Origin: Clostridia bacterium
Lineage (GTDB): Bacteria; Bacillota_A; Clostridia; Oscillospirales; CAG-272
Direction of reading: 5' to 3'
Assembly: GCA_017467205.1 (NCBI GenBank)
Contig: JAFTSQ010000014.1
Coordinates: 1-43,114, forward strand
DNA: 43,114 bases
Shown piece by piece: positions 41,486-43,114 of the stretch. Below the pieces are notes generated by a model. It made no database searches. It saw nothing but the letters and a program-made list of their open reading frames with translations, and had not been told where the DNA came from. The translations under genes and the position numbers were made by a program. Within the stretch, counting starts at the first letter, position 1. Each line of letters begins with the position of its first letter.

Positions 41486-41713
41486 TTAGATTGCGCCCTC
41501 TGTCTTGATGATGCCCGAGGTTTCGCCCTGCTTGCGAGCCTTGGTGTGCTTGGATACTACGTTCACACCTTCTACGATGACCTTGCCCTCTTCGGGAGAG
41601 GTTGCGATGACCTTTCCTACGCGAGGAACAAGCTCGTCGCCCTTCTTAACCAACTTATCTTCGCCGGAGAGAACGACAACGGTATCGCCGGTTTTTACAT
41701 GAAGCTTTTTCAT
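41486..41713 (-). CDS. rplX: 50S ribosomal protein L24, ended early by an in-frame TAA
   Basis: A 75-residue product from ATG 41713 (GGAGG eight bases before; an ATG two codons up is too close to the site). The N-terminal KOW domain is intact: HVKTGDTVVVLSGEDKLVKKG, KVIVEGVNVVSKHTKARKQGETSGI. L24 proteins are normally 100-115 residues and continue after GAI with His-Val-Ser and a C-terminal part. Here the codon after GAI is TAA, and the missing part follows in the same frame. L24 starts 50S assembly, so loss of its end would be unusual. A base error, a recent mutation or readthrough are the options. Confidence 0.85.
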   Translation of the reverse strand: MKKLHVKTGDTVVVLSGEDKLVKKGDELVPRVGKVIATSPEEGKVIVEGVNVVSKHTKARKQGETSGIIKTEGAI

Positions 41714-41731
41714 TATCATTTCCTCCTTTAA

Positions 41732-42100
41732 TCAAAGTACTTCGGGAGCAAGCGACATAATCTTCGTGAAGTCGTGCTCACGAAGCTCTCTTGCTACCGT
41801 GCCAAAAATACGGGTTCCTCTGGGGGTTTTGTCTTCCTTAATTATAACTGCAGCGTTCTCATCAAACTTGATGTAAGATCCGTCTGCACGGCGAGTTTCC
41901 TTTACAGTTCTTACTACAACTGCCTTTACAACGTCGCCCTTCTTTACAACGCCGCCGGGTGCTGCCTTCTTGACAGCGCAAACAACGATATCTCCGATGC
42001 TTGCATAGCGACGTCCCGAACCGCCGAGAACTCTGATGCACATAAGCTCTTTTGCACCGGTGTTATCTGCGACTTTCATTAACGATTGCTGCTGAATCAC
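41732..42100 (-). CDS. rplN: 50S ribosomal protein L14
   Basis: A 122-residue protein, exact family length when read from GTG 42100, which has GGAGG eight bases before it. The frame runs eight codons further up through the binding site itself, so that longer start is rejected. [27 protein letters not shown] is the N terminus, and [26 protein letters not shown] the C terminus. It follows rpsQ. Confidence 0.97.
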   Translation of the reverse strand: MIQQQSLMKVADNTGAKELMCIRVLGGSGRRYASIGDIVVCAVKKAAPGGVVKKGDVVKAVVVRTVKETRRADGSYIKFDENAAVIIKEDKTPRGTRIFGTVARELREHDFTKIMSLAPEVL

Positions 42101-42165
42101 TGTTTTTTCCTCCTTTTTCGGCAAGCCTTTAACCTGCCTACTGGTTTAGTGACTTTTGTTGTTAA

Positions 42166-42426
42166 TTATTTAGCCTTCTCGACGATCTCGACAAGTCTCC
42201 ATCTCTTAGTCTTAGAGTAGGGCTTCGTTTCCATAACGGAAACCTTGTCGCCAACACCGCAGGTGTTGTTCTCATCGTGTGCGTGAATCTTTACGGTTCT
42301 CTTGATGATCTTGCCGTACTTGGGATGACGCACGTTGTCCTCGATAGCAACTACGATGGTCTTATCCATCTTATCGCTGACTACCTTACCGACTCTTACT
42401 TTTCTCTGTCCACGAGTTTCAGTCAT
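42166..42426 (-). CDS. rpsQ: 30S ribosomal protein S17
   Basis: An 86-residue OB-fold 16S rRNA-binding protein. [43 protein letters not shown] and [19 protein letters not shown] are family blocks. ATG 42426 has GGAGG eight bases before it; the ATG two codons up is too close. It lies between rpmC and rplN. Confidence 0.97.
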   Translation of the reverse strand: MTETRGQRKVRVGKVVSDKMDKTIVVAIEDNVRHPKYGKIIKRTVKIHAHDENNTCGVGDKVSVMETKPYSKTKRWRLVEIVEKAK

Positions 42427-42441
42427 TTTCATTTCCTCCCA

Positions 42442-42630
42442 TTATGCATTCTTCTCGCGAAGAACTGTCATTACGCGAGCAATGTCATGCTTAACATCTG
42501 TGATCTTGTGAGGATTGTCAAGCTGATTGATTGCAAGCTGGAAACGAAGATTGAAAAGCTCTTCCTTAAGCTCACCGAGCTTTGTGTTGAGCTGCTCGGC
42601 GGACATTTCTCTAAGTTCTTTTGCCTTCAT
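42442..42630 (-). CDS. rpmC: 50S ribosomal protein L29
   Basis: A 62-residue helical-hairpin protein at the tunnel exit. MKAKELREMSAEQLNTKLGELKEELFNLRFQLA and DIARVMTVLREKN are typical. GAGGAGG precedes the ATG. It lies three bases after rplP. Confidence 0.97.
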   Translation of the reverse strand: MKAKELREMSAEQLNTKLGELKEELFNLRFQLAINQLDNPHKITDVKHDIARVMTVLREKNA

Positions 42631-42633
42631 TGC

Positions 42634-43062
42634 TTAAACCTCCTCGTTTGATTCGATTTCCTTCTTCACAAACTTGCACTTAATGGGAAGCTTGTGGGAA
42701 GCGAGACGCATAGCCTCTCTTGCCTGCTCCTCGGTAACGCCGCCCATCTCGAACATAACGCGTCCGGGCTTAACGACTGCTACCCAGTACTCAGGAGAGC
42801 CCTTACCTGAACCCATTCGAGTTTCAGCAGGCTTCTCTGTGATAGGCTTGTCGGGGAATATCTTAATCCAAACCTTACCGCCACGCTTTACGTATCTGGT
42901 CATTGCGATACGGGCAGCCTCGATCTGATTTGCGGTGATCCATGCGGGCTCGGTAGCTACAAGACCGAACTCGCCGTTGCTGATCGTGTTACCGCGAAGG
43001 GCTTTACCTGTAAGACGTCCGCGCTGAACGCGTCTGAACTTAACTCTCTTCGGCATCAACAT
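42634..43062 (-). CDS. rplP: 50S ribosomal protein L16
   Basis: A 142-residue protein at the A-site tRNA elbow. [47 protein letters not shown] and [20 protein letters not shown] are diagnostic. The first ATG has GGAGG ten bases before it and shares a base with the rpsC stop (TAATG). Confidence 0.98.
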   Translation of the reverse strand: MLMPKRVKFRRVQRGRLTGKALRGNTISNGEFGLVATEPAWITANQIEAARIAMTRYVKRGGKVWIKIFPDKPITEKPAETRMGSGKGSPEYWVAVVKPGRVMFEMGGVTEEQAREAMRLASHKLPIKCKFVKKEIESNEEV

Positions 43063-43114
43063 TACTTATTGCCCTCCTCGTTGTTTCTTCTGAAGTTACG
43101 ACCGCCACGCTGAC
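43062..43114 (-). CDS. rpsC: 30S ribosomal protein S3, C-terminal end only (cut by window edge)
   Basis: Only the last 16 codons are inside the window, reading [16 protein letters not shown]. This Arg/Asn/Glu-rich tail, directly before rplP with an overlapping stop/start, is where rpsC lies in the S10 operon. Identification rests mainly on position. Confidence 0.8.
   Translation of the reverse strand, partial: QRGGRNFRRNNEEGNK

Noticed and set aside
41486..41488. Reading the rplX TAA as a recoded sense codon
   Set aside because: Many other genes in the window (phoU, phoR-type kinase, htpG, rplO) end in TAA, the stop is followed by GGT rather than a known readthrough context, and no selenocysteine-type hairpin is seen. 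Readthrough stays possible but is not the first choice.
1..43114. CRISPR array, tRNA, rRNA, insertion sequence, integrase or attachment sites
   Set aside because: No regularly spaced repeats, no cloverleaf in any gap, and no transposase or integrase frames were found. The window looks like core chromosome throughout.

Overview
The window is a chromosomal segment from a Gram-positive, low-to-mid GC bacterium. It is most likely a member of the Clostridia (Oscillospirales-like, probably gut-associated). The evidence is a Bacillota-style pyr operon with PyrR attenuation and class 1B PyrD/PyrK, glycine and tetrahydrofolate riboswitches, a CIRCE operator, zinc-type S14, S4 and L36 proteins, strong GGAGG ribosome binding sites, and an intergenic hairpin repeat of a kind I associate with that group. 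The taxon is inferred from gene content; no similarity search was possible.

Layout. 1-3452 (+): the end of a phosphate-uptake and sensing operon (pstB partial, phoU, phoB/phoP-type regulator, phoR-type kinase). 3562-5418 (-): a sodium:alanine/glycine symporter behind a tandem glycine riboswitch with an intrinsic terminator. 5493-7392 (-): rpsB-tsf with its own promoter. 7434-8327 (-): an M14 peptidase. 8370-9160 (+): an orphan membrane protein. 9226-18499 (-): the pyrimidine operon pyrR-pyrC-carB-pyrK-pyrD-pyrF-pyrE-pyrB with a consensus promoter and a PyrR-type attenuator. PyrB carries a C-terminal PyrI-like zinc domain, and no carA is present. 18553-20668 (-): glmM and a left-handed beta-helix protein. 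20670-23052 (-): folT-folC-MIF homologue under a THF riboswitch. 23082-29281 (-): a five-gene membrane cluster (SPFH/zinc-ribbon protein, 4-TM protein, YidD-like protein, zinc-ribbon/propeller protein, membrane/extracellular protein). 29455-31423 (+): htpG under a CIRCE operator. 31617-43114 (-): the canonical S10/spc/alpha ribosomal cluster from rpsC (partial) to rplQ, including secY, adk, map, infA, rpmJ and rpoA.

The points most worth a second look are these. (1) rplX has an in-frame TAA followed by 37 sense codons that still encode an intact zinc ribbon. (2) The last two genes of the SPFH cluster look like one reading frame split by a single frame change at a T6 run, and the downstream part has no usable start codon. 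(3) The SPFH/zinc-ribbon/YidD-like cluster itself resembles a membrane-stress module but has an unfamiliar composition. (4) An aspartate carbamoyltransferase catalytic chain is fused directly to the zinc domain of the regulatory chain, without the nucleotide-binding domain. (5) The folT leader has a readable riboswitch-to-Shine-Dalgarno switch.

I saw no tRNA, rRNA, CRISPR array, insertion sequence or prophage gene. The only gene-free stretches above 300 bases are 5107-5536 (riboswitch, attenuator, promoter and a terminator) and 29184-29536 (two divergent promoters and the CIRCE operator).
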